From contig NZ_BLYC01000005.1 in NCBI RefSeq assembly GCF_019721995.1, positions 62,001-126,000 on the forward strand: DNA of 64,000 bases, in the 5' to 3' direction. Source of the DNA: Bathymodiolus japonicus methanotrophic gill symbiont. Lineage in GTDB: Bacteria; Pseudomonadota; Gammaproteobacteria; Methylococcales; Methylomonadaceae. The translations under genes and the position numbers were made by a program. Numbering within the stretch: the stretch's first letter is position 1; every line of letters begins with the position of its first letter. Below are positions 21,913-33,004 of the stretch, piece after piece. The notes beneath the pieces are model-generated. The model was not told the DNA's origin. It made no database searches and saw only the letters and a list, made by a program, of their open reading frames with translations.

Positions 21913-23792
21913 TCGTGTTTTCTCGATTGTTTTGCCGGATATTCATCTAATAGCCCACTCTTTTCTGCCAGATATTGTTTAATCACAGCTGCCGCAATGG
22001 GCGCTGCCACCGAGCTACCATGGCTTCCATGCTCAGCGATGACCGCTACTGCAATCTTGGGATTATTAGCCGGGGCGAAGGCAATAAACAAGGCATGATC
22101 ACGCATATTGAATGCAATGTCCTGTTCATTATATTCTTCATCCTGCTTAACGGTATAAACCTGTGCAGTACCGGTTTTACCCGCTATCTGATAATCAATA
22201 CCTTTGGCGATACGCTTTGCCGTTCCTCTAGGCGAATGCACAACATGTACCATCGCGCCGATAATATCCTGCACATTTTTAGGTTTTAGTTGTATATTTT
22301 TTTGCGCCGGATGTTTAACCTCTATTTCACGACCTTCGTCAATAATTCGTTCTGCGATATACGGAGTGACAATTTGTCCCTGCTTCGCAAGTGTTGCTGT
22401 AGCCCGCGCTAATTGAAGCGGCGTGACCTGAGTGAACCCCTGGCCTATACCAGTAATCAGTGTTTCCCCCTGGAACCAGGCTTGCTCGCGATTAACCCGT
22501 TTCCATTCACGTGAAGGCAATAATCCAGACTTCTCGCCCTTTAAGTCAATCCCCGTTCTCTGACCAAAGCCAAATTTATGTAAAAAACTAGATATTTTAT
22601 CGATACCTAAAGCCAGTGACAGATCATAAAAATACACATCACAGGATTGAGTAATGGCAATATCTGAATTAACCTTGCCATGCCCCCATTTTTTCCAGTC
22701 CCGATATTTATGCGATTTATTGGGTAACTGATAATACCCGGGGCAAAACAAAGTCTGATGCATATTAGTGATTTTATACTCCAGACCTGCCAGACCGATA
22801 AATGGCTTTAAAGTTGAACCGGGCGGATATTGCCCCCGTAGTACCCGGTCAAATAACGGCTTATTTTTAGAGCTATTAAGCGCGTTATAATCAGTATGAC
22901 TAATACCTGAGACAAATAAATTCGGATTAAAGCTGGCCTTGCTCACCTGTACCAGCACACCGCCCGTCTCAAGATCTAGCGCAACTACTGCGCCATTATA
23001 TTCAGCTAGAGCATCGTAGGCCACCTTTTGCAAGGCAACATCCAGGGTCAAATAAACATCGGCGCCCGGAATCGGCTCAATCTTACCTAGCTCGTTAATG
23101 GGTTTACCCTGCGCGTTGGTTTCTATTTCTGAATAACCTGCATGACCGCGCAGCACATCTTCGTAGGCACGCTCGACGCCGATTTTACCAATGGTGTGGA
23201 TAGAGCGGTACTCGGCTGCAGGGATTACTTTTATCTCTTGCTCGTTAATACGCCCGACATAGCCCACCACATGCGCGGTTAATTCCGCATAGGGGTAGTG
23301 GCGTATCAGGCGCGCATGTATATCTACACCAGGAAAGGTATGTCTGAGTACTGCAAATCTGGCAACATCGGTATTACTCAGTTGCATTAATAAGGGAATA
23401 CTATCGAAGTGCTTATAGCGCTTTCTATGTTTTTTAAATGACTCGATTTTCTCTTCGGGAATCGCCAGCGCTAGTTGCAGTCGCAGTAGCGTATCATCCA
23501 TATCATCAATTTGCTCAGGAATAATTTCCAGGCTATACGATGGTAAATTTTCAGCTAGAATTAGGCCATTTTTATCATAGATAATGCCGCGCGTAGGGGG
23601 TACCGAGGTGACTTTAATACGGTTATTTGTTGCCATACCGTGATACCGGCTATGCCCTGCCACCTGCAGATAAATCAGCCGTGCAATCAGGCCACTGATC
23701 AATAACAGCATTAAGATAAAGAGAACGACCGTTCTACTGAGAAAAATACGGTTCTCTAAAAAACTATCTTTTATAGCCTGGTGTCGACGCAT
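21909..23792 (-). CDS. mrdA: Penicillin-binding protein 2 (transpeptidase)
   Basis: 627 aa, one N-terminal membrane anchor (about 21-43), pedestal domain, then the transpeptidase domain. Active-site motifs: S326-T-L-K329 (PPGSTLKPF), SCD in place of SxN (ITQSCDVYFYDL) and KTGTAQ near 540. It cross-links side-wall peptidoglycan with RodA. Its start coincides with the mreD stop (one-base overlap), indicating coupling. Confidence 0.96.
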   Translation of the reverse strand: MRRHQAIKDSFLENRIFLSRTVVLFILMLLLISGLIARLIYLQVAGHSRYHGMATNNRIKVTSVPPTRGIIYDKNGLILAENLPSYSLEIIPEQIDDMDDTLLRLQLALAIPEEKIESFKKHRKRYKHFDSIPLLMQLSNTDVARFAVLRHTFPGVDIHARLIRHYPYAELTAHVVGYVGRINEQEIKVIPAAEYRSIHTIGKIGVERAYEDVLRGHAGYSEIETNAQGKPINELGKIEPIPGADVYLTLDVALQKVAYDALAEYNGAVVALDLETGGVLVQVSKASFNPNLFVSGISHTDYNALNSSKNKPLFDRVLRGQYPPGSTLKPFIGLAGLEYKITNMHQTLFCPGYYQLPNKSHKYRDWKKWGHGKVNSDIAITQSCDVYFYDLSLALGIDKISSFLHKFGFGQRTGIDLKGEKSGLLPSREWKRVNREQAWFQGETLITGIGQGFTQVTPLQLARATATLAKQGQIVTPYIAERIIDEGREIEVKHPAQKNIQLKPKNVQDIIGAMVHVVHSPRGTAKRIAKGIDYQIAGKTGTAQVYTVKQDEEYNEQDIAFNMRDHALFIAFAPANNPKIAVAVIAEHGSHGSSVAAPIAAAVIKQYLAEKSGLLDEYPAKQSRKHE

Positions 23793-24283
23793 TAGGAGGA
23801 AAACAGACGTAATTTATGCATCAGCATTAAGATCACCGGCCAGACAAACCCGCCGCTCAAGACTGGTAACCAGAATTGCATAGGCATAGCTTGACCGTTA
23901 ACCCGCTCAACTAAAAAGATAATAATCTGCGCAGTCAATAAGATAAGGAAGACAAATAAGCTCTGCTGAATTAGAGGGTTATGCCGGATCCGTTTATGTT
24001 GTTTAATGCATAAATAGATGCTGGCGGCATAGGCGAGTGCATACTGCCCCAGTAACTGCCCGGTCAAAACATCCACTAGCAAACCGACAAACCAGGCTTT
24101 ACCTACCCCCGCTGACTCTGGGTTGGCTAGTGCCCAGTAGATTAACACCAGTAACACCCAGTCTGGCGCCAAATATAAGGCGGGAGTAGACCAGGGAATA
24201 ATCGTTAAAGCCATCGCAAAAATAATTGTCAACCAATAGCCCAGTATGGTTTCTTGCCTACTCTGTACCATTTTCTTCGACAA
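23792..24283 (-). CDS. mreD: Rod-shape protein MreD
   Basis: 163 aa with about five membrane segments, the size and hydrophobic pattern of MreD. It overlaps the end of mreC by about 26 bp and abuts mrdA. MreD is the integral membrane partner of MreC in the elongasome. Confidence 0.93.
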   Translation of the reverse strand: MSKKMVQSRQETILGYWLTIIFAMALTIIPWSTPALYLAPDWVLLVLIYWALANPESAGVGKAWFVGLLVDVLTGQLLGQYALAYAASIYLCIKQHKRIRHNPLIQQSLFVFLILLTAQIIIFLVERVNGQAMPMQFWLPVLSGGFVWPVILMLMHKLRLFSS

Positions 24284-25076
24284 TAACTTGCTTGCTTAGT
24301 GGAATAACCTGATCATTATTCCACACGATTAACAATTCTCGACTGGTATTTAACGCGGCGCTTGGCTCTGCCTGAATAATTGCAAACGGCTTATCCGGCT
24401 GTTCTATAAAAGAACTCACCACAGCCACAGGATAGCCCCGTGGAAATACCCCACCCAGTCCCGAAGTTATTAATAAGTCACCCGGAACTATATCGGCATT
24501 ATTCGGTAAAAATGGCAGGTTCAGTTTATTTAAATGACCACTACCTATGGCAATAGTATGCAAGCCATTACGATTCACCTGCACCGGAATGGCGTGATTA
24601 GGGTCAGTGATTAGAATAATTTCAGAGCTTAATGGCAAGGCTTTGGCAACCTGACCGACTATACCATTCTCATCTAGCACCGCCTGTCCTTTAGAGATCC
24701 CGAATCGACTACCTTTGTTGACCACAACGACATGCTCATAAGGCGCAAGATTAACGGATAATAACTCCGCTACCAGCACCTGTTCACCTAACTTAAATGA
24801 ACTATCCAGTAATGAACGCAGGCGTATATTTTCTTTCTCTAGATCTGCAAATTTTAATAATTTCGCACTATTAATCAAGTGCTGCTTTTTGAGTTCCTGA
24901 TTCTCGCTAAGCAATTGCGTATAGCTTTTGAACGAAGCAACCGCATTATTAAACACGCTGGAAGGCAGGTTTACAGCACTCTGAATCGGATAAACAAATA
25001 CCGACAACAGATCACGCAAGGGCTTTAGGGTATCACTCTTGTGATCCACTGCAATCAGTGCAATAGACAATAGCAT
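24258..25076 (-). CDS. mreC: Rod-shape protein MreC (start uncertain)
   Basis: From the first ATG the protein is 272 aa: membrane segment, coiled coil (about residues 50-90) and periplasmic beta domain. However, 18 codons upstream of that ATG stay in frame and read KLLFATGPSINTRFLIV, matching the conserved MreC N-terminus (positive residues, then GPS, before the membrane segment). That extension begins with ATA at 25128-25130, two codons after an in-frame TAA. So the natural start is either a non-standard AUA or a mutated or mis-sequenced ATG. It follows mreB and overlaps mreD. Confidence 0.92.
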   Translation of the reverse strand: MLLSIALIAVDHKSDTLKPLRDLLSVFVYPIQSAVNLPSSVFNNAVASFKSYTQLLSENQELKKQHLINSAKLLKFADLEKENIRLRSLLDSSFKLGEQVLVAELLSVNLAPYEHVVVVNKGSRFGISKGQAVLDENGIVGQVAKALPLSSEIILITDPNHAIPVQVNRNGLHTIAIGSGHLNKLNLPFLPNNADIVPGDLLITSGLGGVFPRGYPVAVVSSFIEQPDKPFAIIQAEPSAALNTSRELLIVWNNDQVIPLSKQVIVEENGTE

Positions 25077-25157
25077 GACGATAAGAAATCGCGTATTTAT
25101 CGATGGGCCAGTGGCAAATAAAAGTTTTATGGTCGTTTATCCGGTTGAATAATGAGA

Positions 25158-26234
<1,077 letters not shown>

Positions 26235-26269
26235 TTACTTTAACAATCAATGTGGTATTTGGGCAAGAG

Positions 26270-26431
26270 ATACTTCGCGCGGTTACAGTTGCGCTTTTCT
26301 AGCTGCTGTTTTTACGCTGATAGAAGCATTACTGAAACAGTTACGTAGCCAGCTATGCGTCTATTTCAGCGCCTTGCTCCCGGTTAAAACCAGCCCACCA
26401 TAAATCCCGCAACCGTGACCGCGCTAAGTAT
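26270..26431. repeat. Palindromic element D, copy 2 (162 bp)
   Basis: Inverted ends atacttcgcgcggttac and the complement of gtgaccgcgctaagtat, with an internal core acagttacgtag-ccag-ctatgcgt. Related over its length to 3315-3465. Confidence 0.72.
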
Positions 26432-26506
26432 ATAAAGTATCATATTGCGTTATTCACCATGATCGAGCCAGAAACACAGGTCCAAAAGGTGAAAGAACAC
26501 AGTTAA

Positions 26507-26663
26507 GGTGATTTCTGTCAAAGAATATACCAACTTACTGGTCTTTTTGTCCGTCTTCTGCGTTGCGACAGCAGTTACATAGAATGACTATGTGCCTATT
26601 ATCGCGCCTTGAAGACAAACAAAAATCCTGCGCATCTGGTATGTTCTTTTCCGACAATCACCT
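26507..26663. repeat. Palindromic element related to D (about 157 bp)
   Basis: Long imperfect inverted repeat: gtgattt..aagaatatacca on the left matches the complement of tggtatgttctttt..aatcac on the right. The centre cagttacatag-aatga-ctatgtgcc is the same core as in D copies 1 and 2. It lies just upstream of gatC and may carry or displace its promoter. Confidence 0.65.
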
Positions 26664-26691
26664 AAGAACCCTATAGTTTAGTGGAGTAAAA

Positions 26692-26979
26692 ATGACATTA
26701 ACAGCTGATGATGTTAATAAAATTGCCTATTTAGCACGTCTGGGAATTGATGCCCAGGATACCGAGTCCTATGCCAGAGATTTATCAGGCATGCTGGAGC
26801 TCGTTGCGCAAATGAGTACTATTGATACCGATAACGTTGCGCCTATGGCGCACCCACTGGATCAGGCACAGCGCTTACGGCCGGATCAAGTCACCGAAAC
26901 CTGCCAACGTGAGGTCTTTCAAGCTATTGCTCCGCAAGTTGAGGCAGGCTTGTTTCTTGTGCCTAAAGTTATCGAATAA
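26692..26979 (+). CDS. gatC: Asp-tRNA(Asn)/Glu-tRNA(Gln) amidotransferase subunit C
   Basis: 95 aa, full length. Typical start LTADDVNKIAYLARLGI and conserved VAPMAHPL in the middle. GatC tethers GatA and GatB in the enzyme that amidates mischarged Asp-tRNA(Asn) or Glu-tRNA(Gln). First gene of gatC-gatA-gatB. Confidence 0.95.
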   Translation: MTLTADDVNKIAYLARLGIDAQDTESYARDLSGMLELVAQMSTIDTDNVAPMAHPLDQAQRLRPDQVTETCQREVFQAIAPQVEAGLFLVPKVIE

Positions 26980-26988
26980 GGATATAAC

Positions 26989-28440
26989 ATGTATACCAAA
27001 ACCATTGCACAACTTGCTAAAGGATTGCAGGCTGGTGAATATTCCAGCTTAGAACTGACGCAGTCCTATCTGGCGCGTATCAAGCAACACCACAGCCTTA
27101 ATAGCTTTATTACAGTAACAGAAGACCTGGCCATAGCCAGCGCCAAACAAGCGGATGCCATGCTTGCTACGGGAAATGTGCCGTTGCTAACTGGCGTACC
27201 TATTGCGCATAAAGATATCTTTTGTACGCAAGGCATTAAAACCAGTTGCGGATCAAAAATGCTGGATAATTTTATCGCCCCTTATAATGCCACAGTTGTC
27301 GAGAAATTTAATGCGGCTGGCGCAGTTACTCTGGGAAAATTAAATATGGATGAATTCGCCATGGGCTCATCTAATGAAACCAGCTTTTATGGCAATGTAC
27401 AAAACCCCTGGGCTGCGAACACAGTACCCGGCGGCTCATCCGGTGGCTCTGCTGCTGCTGTTGCTGCACGTTTAATTCCTGGTGCAACAGGAACAGATAC
27501 TGGTGGCTCTATCCGCCAGCCTGCTGCTCTTTGTGGCATTACTGGCTTAAAAGCCACGTATGGCCGCGTATCGCGTTACGGCATGATTGCCTATGCTTCC
27601 AGTCTGGATCAGGGTGGTCCGATGACGCAAACGGCAGAAGACGCTGCACTCATGCTTCAAGCTATGGCGGGATTTGACCCCAAAGACTCAACCAGTGTGG
27701 ACTGTGAAGTTCCCGATTACAGTACTGGGCTAAACAACAGCCTCGTCGGCTTAAAAATCGGACTGCCTAAAGAGTTCTTTGATGCAGCGCTGAACAGCGA
27801 TATGGCTGCAAGCATTGAAGCTGCGGTTAATGAATATAAAAAAATGGGTGCGGAAATTATCGAAGTTTCCATGCCTAATTTAAAGCTCGCAATCCCCGCA
27901 TATTATGTGATTGCTCCGGCAGAATGCTCGGCCAATCTTTCACGTATGGACGGCGTACGCTTTGGCCATCGCTGTGCCAATCCGGCCAATTTGAATGATT
28001 TGTATATACGCTCACGAGGCGAAGGTTTTGGCGCAGAAGTCAAACGGCGCATCCTGGTAGGTACTTATGCTTTATCTGAAGGCTATTACGATGCCTATTA
28101 TATTAAGGCGCAAAAAATTCGCCGCTTAATTAGCGATGATTTCAAACAGGCACTAGAGCAGGTCGACGTTATTATGGGGCCTGTCTCCCCTACTCCTGCA
28201 TTTGGTATCGGTGAAAAAACCAGCGATCCTATCGAAATGTATTTAGCCGATATCTATACGATTGCCATCAACATGGCTGGCCTACCTGCAATGTCTATTC
28301 CTGCAGGATTTATCGATAACAAACCCGTGGGCTTGCAGATTATAGGTAATTACTTTGCTGAAGCAAAGCTGCTTAATGTGGCACACCAATATCAGCAAAT
28401 TACCGACTGGCATCAACAAACACCAACAAGCTTTGAGTAA
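26989..28440 (+). CDS. gatA: Amidotransferase subunit A (amidase)
   Basis: 483 aa. The amidase-signature catalytic triad is visible: K75 (PIAHKDIFC), S150 and S174 within [13 protein letters not shown] and [16 protein letters not shown]. It releases ammonia from glutamine for the GatB reaction. It starts 10 bp after gatC; its stop overlaps the ribosome site of gatB. Confidence 0.97.
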   Translation: MYTKTIAQLAKGLQAGEYSSLELTQSYLARIKQHHSLNSFITVTEDLAIASAKQADAMLATGNVPLLTGVPIAHKDIFCTQGIKTSCGSKMLDNFIAPYNATVVEKFNAAGAVTLGKLNMDEFAMGSSNETSFYGNVQNPWAANTVPGGSSGGSAAAVAARLIPGATGTDTGGSIRQPAALCGITGLKATYGRVSRYGMIAYASSLDQGGPMTQTAEDAALMLQAMAGFDPKDSTSVDCEVPDYSTGLNNSLVGLKIGLPKEFFDAALNSDMAASIEAAVNEYKKMGAEIIEVSMPNLKLAIPAYYVIAPAECSANLSRMDGVRFGHRCANPANLNDLYIRSRGEGFGAEVKRRILVGTYALSEGYYDAYYIKAQKIRRLISDDFKQALEQVDVIMGPVSPTPAFGIGEKTSDPIEMYLADIYTIAINMAGLPAMSIPAGFIDNKPVGLQIIGNYFAEAKLLNVAHQYQQITDWHQQTPTSFE

Positions 28441-28450
28441 GGAGTTACTT

Positions 28451-29884
28451 ATGCAATGGGAAACAGTTATAGGACTGGAAATCCACGCCCAGCTAGCAAC
28501 AAAATCAAAAATATTTTCTGGCGCTTCTACTGCCTATGGAGCCGAGCCGAATACCCAGGCCTGCGCAGTGGACTTGGGTCTACCGGGCGTATTGCCCGTA
28601 TTAAATCAGCAAGTCTTGCGTATGGCCGTCAAGTTTGGCCTAGCCATAGATGCCGAAATCGCAGCTTATTCAGTTTTTGCCAGAAAAAATTACTTCTATC
28701 CTGACCTCCCCAAAGGCTATCAAATCAGCCAAATGGATGACCCTATCGTCGGTATCGGTCATATGGATATCGAAGTCAATGGGGAAACCAGGCGAGTCGG
28801 CGTTACCCGCGCGCATTTAGAAGAAGATGCCGGAAAATCATTGCATGAAGATTTTCATGGCTTGACAGGTATCGACTTGAACCGCGCTGGTACGCCTTTA
28901 TTAGAGATCGTATCAGAACCGGATATGCGCTCAGCTAAAGAAGCGGTCGCCTATATGCGCAAAATTCATGAGCTGGTGCAATATCTGGATATCTGTGATG
29001 GCAATATGCAGGAAGGCTCATTCCGATGTGATGCCAATGTTTCTGTACGCCCCGTGGTTCAAGAAGAATATGGCACGCGTACAGAGCTGAAAAATATCAA
29101 CTCGTTCAAATTTGTAGAAAAAGCCATTAATATCGAAGTCGAGCGCCAGATCGACATCATCGAAGCGGGTGGCAGGATCGTTCAGGAAACCCGTTTATAT
29201 GACGCGGATAAAAATGAAACCCGCTCTATGCGTAGCAAAGAAGAGGCTAATGACTACCGCTACTTTCCCGATCCTGACTTGTTACCCGTATATATCAGCG
29301 ACGAGTTACGCAGCGAAGTCAAAGCAGAACTACCTGAGCTGCCACAGCTTAAGCGAGCACGATTTATTGCTGACTACAAATTAGACGCTGAAACAGCGGG
29401 CATTTTATCCAGCAGTAAAGAACTGGCCAACTATTTTGAGTCTTTAGTTAAAGAGTCAGCCTGTGATGCAAAAATATGCAGCAACTGGGTGACTGGAGAC
29501 TTAATAGCGGCACTCAATAGACAAGGTCTGCAAATCGACCAGTCACCGGTTTCCTACCAGCGTCTTGCGAGACTACTACAACGTATCGCCGACAATACCA
29601 TCTCCGGCAAAATTGCCAAGCAGGTATTTGAAGCAATGTGGAGTAGTGAAGATAGCGCGGATAGCATTATTGAAGCTCAAGGCTTAAAGCAAATCACCGA
29701 TAGTGGCGCAATAGAAGCGCTTATAGATCAAATTATCGCTGATAACCCTGGGCAGGTTGAGCAGTACTTGAGTGGTAAAGATAAAGTGTTTGGCTTCTTT
29801 GTTGGACAAACTATGAAAGCTTCGCAGGGCAAGGCAAACCCTGGCGAAGTTAACAAGGTTCTTAAAAGTAAGTTAAAGCGATAG
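28451..29884 (+). CDS. gatB: Amidotransferase subunit B
   Basis: 477 aa from the ATG at 28451, which follows aaggagtta and begins [15 protein letters not shown], the standard GatB start. The frame is open further upstream inside gatA but that is not coding. [18 protein letters not shown] and [15 protein letters not shown] mark the kinase-like active site. The C-terminal YqeY-like domain ends [11 protein letters not shown]. Together with GatC and GatA this implies indirect aminoacylation of at least one of tRNA(Gln) and tRNA(Asn). Confidence 0.97.
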   Translation: MQWETVIGLEIHAQLATKSKIFSGASTAYGAEPNTQACAVDLGLPGVLPVLNQQVLRMAVKFGLAIDAEIAAYSVFARKNYFYPDLPKGYQISQMDDPIVGIGHMDIEVNGETRRVGVTRAHLEEDAGKSLHEDFHGLTGIDLNRAGTPLLEIVSEPDMRSAKEAVAYMRKIHELVQYLDICDGNMQEGSFRCDANVSVRPVVQEEYGTRTELKNINSFKFVEKAINIEVERQIDIIEAGGRIVQETRLYDADKNETRSMRSKEEANDYRYFPDPDLLPVYISDELRSEVKAELPELPQLKRARFIADYKLDAETAGILSSSKELANYFESLVKESACDAKICSNWVTGDLIAALNRQGLQIDQSPVSYQRLARLLQRIADNTISGKIAKQVFEAMWSSEDSADSIIEAQGLKQITDSGAIEALIDQIIADNPGQVEQYLSGKDKVFGFFVGQTMKASQGKANPGEVNKVLKSKLKR

Positions 29885-29902
29885 ATTGGCTTGACCGGTT
29901 AG

Positions 29903-29972
29903 CTGTAGAGCGGTCTTTAGTCCGTTATTTGCATATAGAGCAGGCATTAGCGGACTGAAGTCCGCTCTACAG
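29903..29972. repeat. REP-like palindrome after gatB
   Basis: ctgtagagcggtctttagtccg and the complementary cggactgaagtccgctctacag flank a short spacer. The same kind of repeat occurs at 39550-39621, a half copy at 32965-32996, and GC-rich relatives at about 30101-30127 and 60614-60681. They lie in intergenic DNA, mostly after stop codons, and would form strong hairpins. The remaining 190 bp to 30162 holds only the half unit at 30101. Confidence 0.75.
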
Positions 29973-30162
29973 CCTCCAGCCTAGTAAGAGCCTTCTCCAA
30001 CACGAAATGAGTCTAAGCTGACAAACTCATCCAATCTGTTCATGATGTAGAAATGAAAGCCATCATGAATTGGGAAGGTTATTTATTGCGCATTATCTAA
30101 ACTGCGGGCTAAAGCGCCGCCCTACAGATTGAATTAACAAACATAAGTGTTATTATCAACAC

Positions 30163-31401
30163 CTAAAAATGATAGCTTAACTCAAACCTGAAATGGCTGT
30201 CATTACGAAAAAAATATGCTCGGTCACCGGGAGCTGCGCCATTAGAAAATCGCCCTTCAACTTCTAATACAAAATTATCAAAAAAGCATCGACTGAACTC
30301 TATATTATAAAATTGTGCAAAGGTATTGCTATCTACAATCACGCCAGCCAGAATTTGCGTGTCTTGCACATCATTTAATGCAAAGCGTATCCCAGTAAAA
30401 AAATCATCCTGGAAAATGGTTGGTGCTCTATTACCTCGACTATCATACAGGTATTCAGCCAGCAAACCGATATCTAGCCCGGTTTCGCCAACATTAAAAA
30501 AAGTATATTCAAAACCTGCCACTGTTGCAAAGGTCGTATCAATTTCACTGACACGCACAATCATTTCCAGTTTTAATAGCCAACTCTCTATCGTCGCCTG
30601 TAAATCCAGTCCAGTTTGATTGATGTTCTGATAATATGGTATGATCTTGATTTTCCCTGTGGCATCGTCTTCTAGCAGAAAAATCGGATCACGACTGGTA
30701 CCATAAAAATTAGATACGCCTATATCCCAGTCGCCTATAGAATGTGACCAGCGTATCGCATAAGCCATTTGCCGCGCAAAGCCATTTTTATCAAATCTTG
30801 CCTGACTACTATCCACAGCGGGCTGTATTCTTGGTCGACCATTAACGCCTGTAAAAGGCATTTCCCGAAAGCCCGGCAATAGAAAAAGGTCCAGTGTTCC
30901 CCAGTCCTGTATCCAGGCAAAATTAATCATCGGTTGCCCAAGCTTGTCTTCGCCATCGGTATTTTCCACCATATCTCGCTGATTGATAATATCAACCAGG
31001 TGTACAGATTCTGTTACTCCCCAGAAAACTTTACGAATTCCAAAGCGGAACTCCCAGGCTTCTGCAGCATAAACATAAGTCAGTTCACGTATATCAAAAT
31101 GCGTGCGGTTACTGTCAAATTGTGCACCCCGGAAAAATGGTACAAAGGCAAAGATCTGATTACCATTATCCCATTCATGGTATAGCTCCGCCTCTATCAC
31201 TCCCGACAGATAGTTATTGTATTGTTGGGGATCCGTAGGCTGCTCAAAAAACACCATATCTTCTATACCAACATAACCGGATAATTCCCAGGCAGTCAGC
31301 GGCTTAATCGATAGCAGGAATAAAATCAGTGCGGCAGCTAGCTTCCCTTGAGGAATAGATATCTTATTCATCTGTGGTTTAACATGACAAGGTGCATCCA
31401 T
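30163..31401 (-). CDS. Outer-membrane beta-barrel protein of the MMPL cluster
   Basis: 412 aa. A signal peptide (hydrophobic stretch about 22-36 before AWELSG) is followed by many alternating aromatic strands and a C-terminal RFELSYHF ending in Phe, typical of outer-membrane barrels. Composition and context suggest a DUF1302-like family, but I cannot confirm it. The start at 31401 has aggtg five bases upstream; an ATG ten codons later is an alternative. It is the last gene in the order tetR, MMPL, LolA-like, this gene. Confidence 0.7.
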   Translation of the reverse strand: MDAPCHVKPQMNKISIPQGKLAAALILFLLSIKPLTAWELSGYVGIEDMVFFEQPTDPQQYNNYLSGVIEAELYHEWDNGNQIFAFVPFFRGAQFDSNRTHFDIRELTYVYAAEAWEFRFGIRKVFWGVTESVHLVDIINQRDMVENTDGEDKLGQPMINFAWIQDWGTLDLFLLPGFREMPFTGVNGRPRIQPAVDSSQARFDKNGFARQMAYAIRWSHSIGDWDIGVSNFYGTSRDPIFLLEDDATGKIKIIPYYQNINQTGLDLQATIESWLLKLEMIVRVSEIDTTFATVAGFEYTFFNVGETGLDIGLLAEYLYDSRGNRAPTIFQDDFFTGIRFALNDVQDTQILAGVIVDSNTFAQFYNIEFSRCFFDNFVLEVEGRFSNGAAPGDRAYFFRNDSHFRFELSYHF

Positions 31402-31665
31402 TTATTCACCTATCCAACACAGTGCAGCACTATTTGTTATTACCATGAAGAGCATAAAGAAAATGAAGGGAAAAAAATTTGTTGAATAAGCTGCTAAGTT
31501 GCTACAAAAGTTCATAAACACAATTTAAAAACACCTTCTTAAAACCAGTCATTTCTGCATCGCCTTCATGGCAAAAAATGATCTTGCCCAGAATCATTAC
31601 ACTGCTTTACCGGGTTAGGTTATCGCACAATGCTTGATAATCTTACCCGGACTACATAGTTTTTA
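31402..31665. other. 264-bp intergenic stretch
   Basis: Between the outer-membrane protein start and the LolA-like stop. AT-rich; no open frame, repeat family or clear terminator that I can support. Confidence 0.5.
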
Positions 31666-32496
31666 TTAACGCGAACGTTTAAGGGTGTTTTTATCGAAAT
31701 TACGCTCGGTTAAGCCATTACGAAAACTATAGTTTTCCCAAAGCAGGGTGGTACTTTTTCCTGTTAAATGATTTTGCATAAGCGATTTATCTGCACGCCA
31801 GTATTGCCCAAGATATTGCTGATAATCAATAAAACTTTGAGTTTTTAACAAGGCATCTTTGCGATCATAATAATCAATTCTTAAAGGAATATAACGCTCT
31901 TTATCAATCCAGACGATATTACGCACGTAACCGGAGTGTTCGTATTGCGGGAAAGTTTCAACCACAAAACTATCGATACCATCCAGCACTTCATCACGTA
32001 AATAATTATATTTGTATTTTTTCAATTCAAATGAAGTCAGGTCTTCAAAGGCAAATTCACTGCCCAGAAATGGCCCGGATTTATTACTCGATGAAATACG
32101 CTTAACTCTTTTTAACGCAGGCAAATATAACCACTGCTCATCGGCCTCCAATGCATGAGTAAAAATTAAAAATGCTGTCCCCTTAATATCTCGCGGACTA
32201 TCAAAAATACTTAAGCTCTTATCACCATCATCTTTCATTTCAAGAGTTTTCAGGCGTAAACTACGTACATGCTCATCACCATTTTTATTTTTCAGGATCA
32301 TTTTCATATCCGTTGACATGTCGCCCCAGCCTAAATCACGCGTATCAACTTCGCGCATAATTTCCAGGCCTTTTTGTTCTGTATTAACCTCAGCTGTACT
32401 TATCTCCACTGTGTCTATTTGTGCTGTACTTGTTTCTTCTGCAAAGCCTAGTCCCAGCAGTAAAGCCAGCAATAAACCGATGATAATATTGTTCAT
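31666..32496 (-). CDS. Outer-membrane lipoprotein-sorting-like protein (LolA-fold)
   Basis: 276 aa from the ATG at 32496, chosen because aggag precedes it by eight bases and it begins a proper signal peptide (MNNIIIGLLLALLLGLGFAE). The mature part resembles the LolA-like family encoded next to MMPL exporters: GDKSLSIFDSPRDIKGTAFL, EQWLYLPALKRVKRISSSNK and GSEFAFEDLTSFELKKY. A role in carrying a hydrophobic cargo from the MMPL pump to the outer membrane is inference from family and position. Confidence 0.8.
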   Translation of the reverse strand: MNNIIIGLLLALLLGLGFAEETSTAQIDTVEISTAEVNTEQKGLEIMREVDTRDLGWGDMSTDMKMILKNKNGDEHVRSLRLKTLEMKDDGDKSLSIFDSPRDIKGTAFLIFTHALEADEQWLYLPALKRVKRISSSNKSGPFLGSEFAFEDLTSFELKKYKYNYLRDEVLDGIDSFVVETFPQYEHSGYVRNIVWIDKERYIPLRIDYYDRKDALLKTQSFIDYQQYLGQYWRADKSLMQNHLTGKSTTLLWENYSFRNGLTERNFDKNTLKRSR

Positions 32497-32619
32497 TTTT
32501 TTCTCTCCTAATATAAAACAGGGTAGAACGGGCATTAGTCCGTCATGATTAAATCCGACCTGTATCCGCTGAAAACCAGCTATCAAATATGACTATGTGT
32601 ACCTTTAGCTAAAATAATA

Positions 32620-32946
32620 TTAACCCATCTTCGTCACTATTGATGATGTAGTTGTTATAAATCAATTGGTTGAAATTTTAAAAAGTAGCCAGTTGGCACT
32701 ACAGATTTTGTGTTTTTGTATAAAACGTTGGATTTTTTAGAGTATTTTTGTCGCATGTAAATTACACTCAAATAATGATGATTTTTTTGACAAAAGTCAA
32801 TGAATTTATCGACAAAAATAATATAAATGGCACTACAAAACTTTCAAAAAAAACACCATTGATTTTAAAGAGAATTTTTCGACAAAAAATCGCTTAAACC
32901 GATGAATCAATGGCTTAGAAAGATGAAAGTGACGAAGATGGGTTAA
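32620..32946. mobile_element. MITE derived from the IS1634-like ISc (327 bp)
   Basis: Perfect 18-bp inverted ends ttaacccatcttcgtcac / gtgacgaagatgggttaa. Inner flanks (ccagttggcactacag on the left; aaaaaaaacaccattgatt and gaaagatgaaagtgacgaag on the right) match both ends of ISc at 48658-51067. No coding sequence. It sits between the MMPL gene and the LolA-like gene and may insert a break in that operon. Confidence 0.82.
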
Positions 32947-32964
32947 ATACACTAACGATAAAAA

Positions 32965-32996
32965 CAGGCATTGCGGACTAAAGTCCACTCTACAGC
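32965..32996. repeat. Half REP-like palindrome
   Basis: ggcattgcggactaaagtcc then actctacag matches the right half of the unit at 29903-29972. It lies immediately after the MMPL gene stop. Confidence 0.65.
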
Positions 32997-33004
32997 CATA
33001 TGAC

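Noticed and set aside
28355-28450. Longer GatB starting inside gatA
   Set aside because: The frame is open, but the conserved GatB N-terminus begins at 28451 just after a good ribosome site, giving the usual 477 residues.
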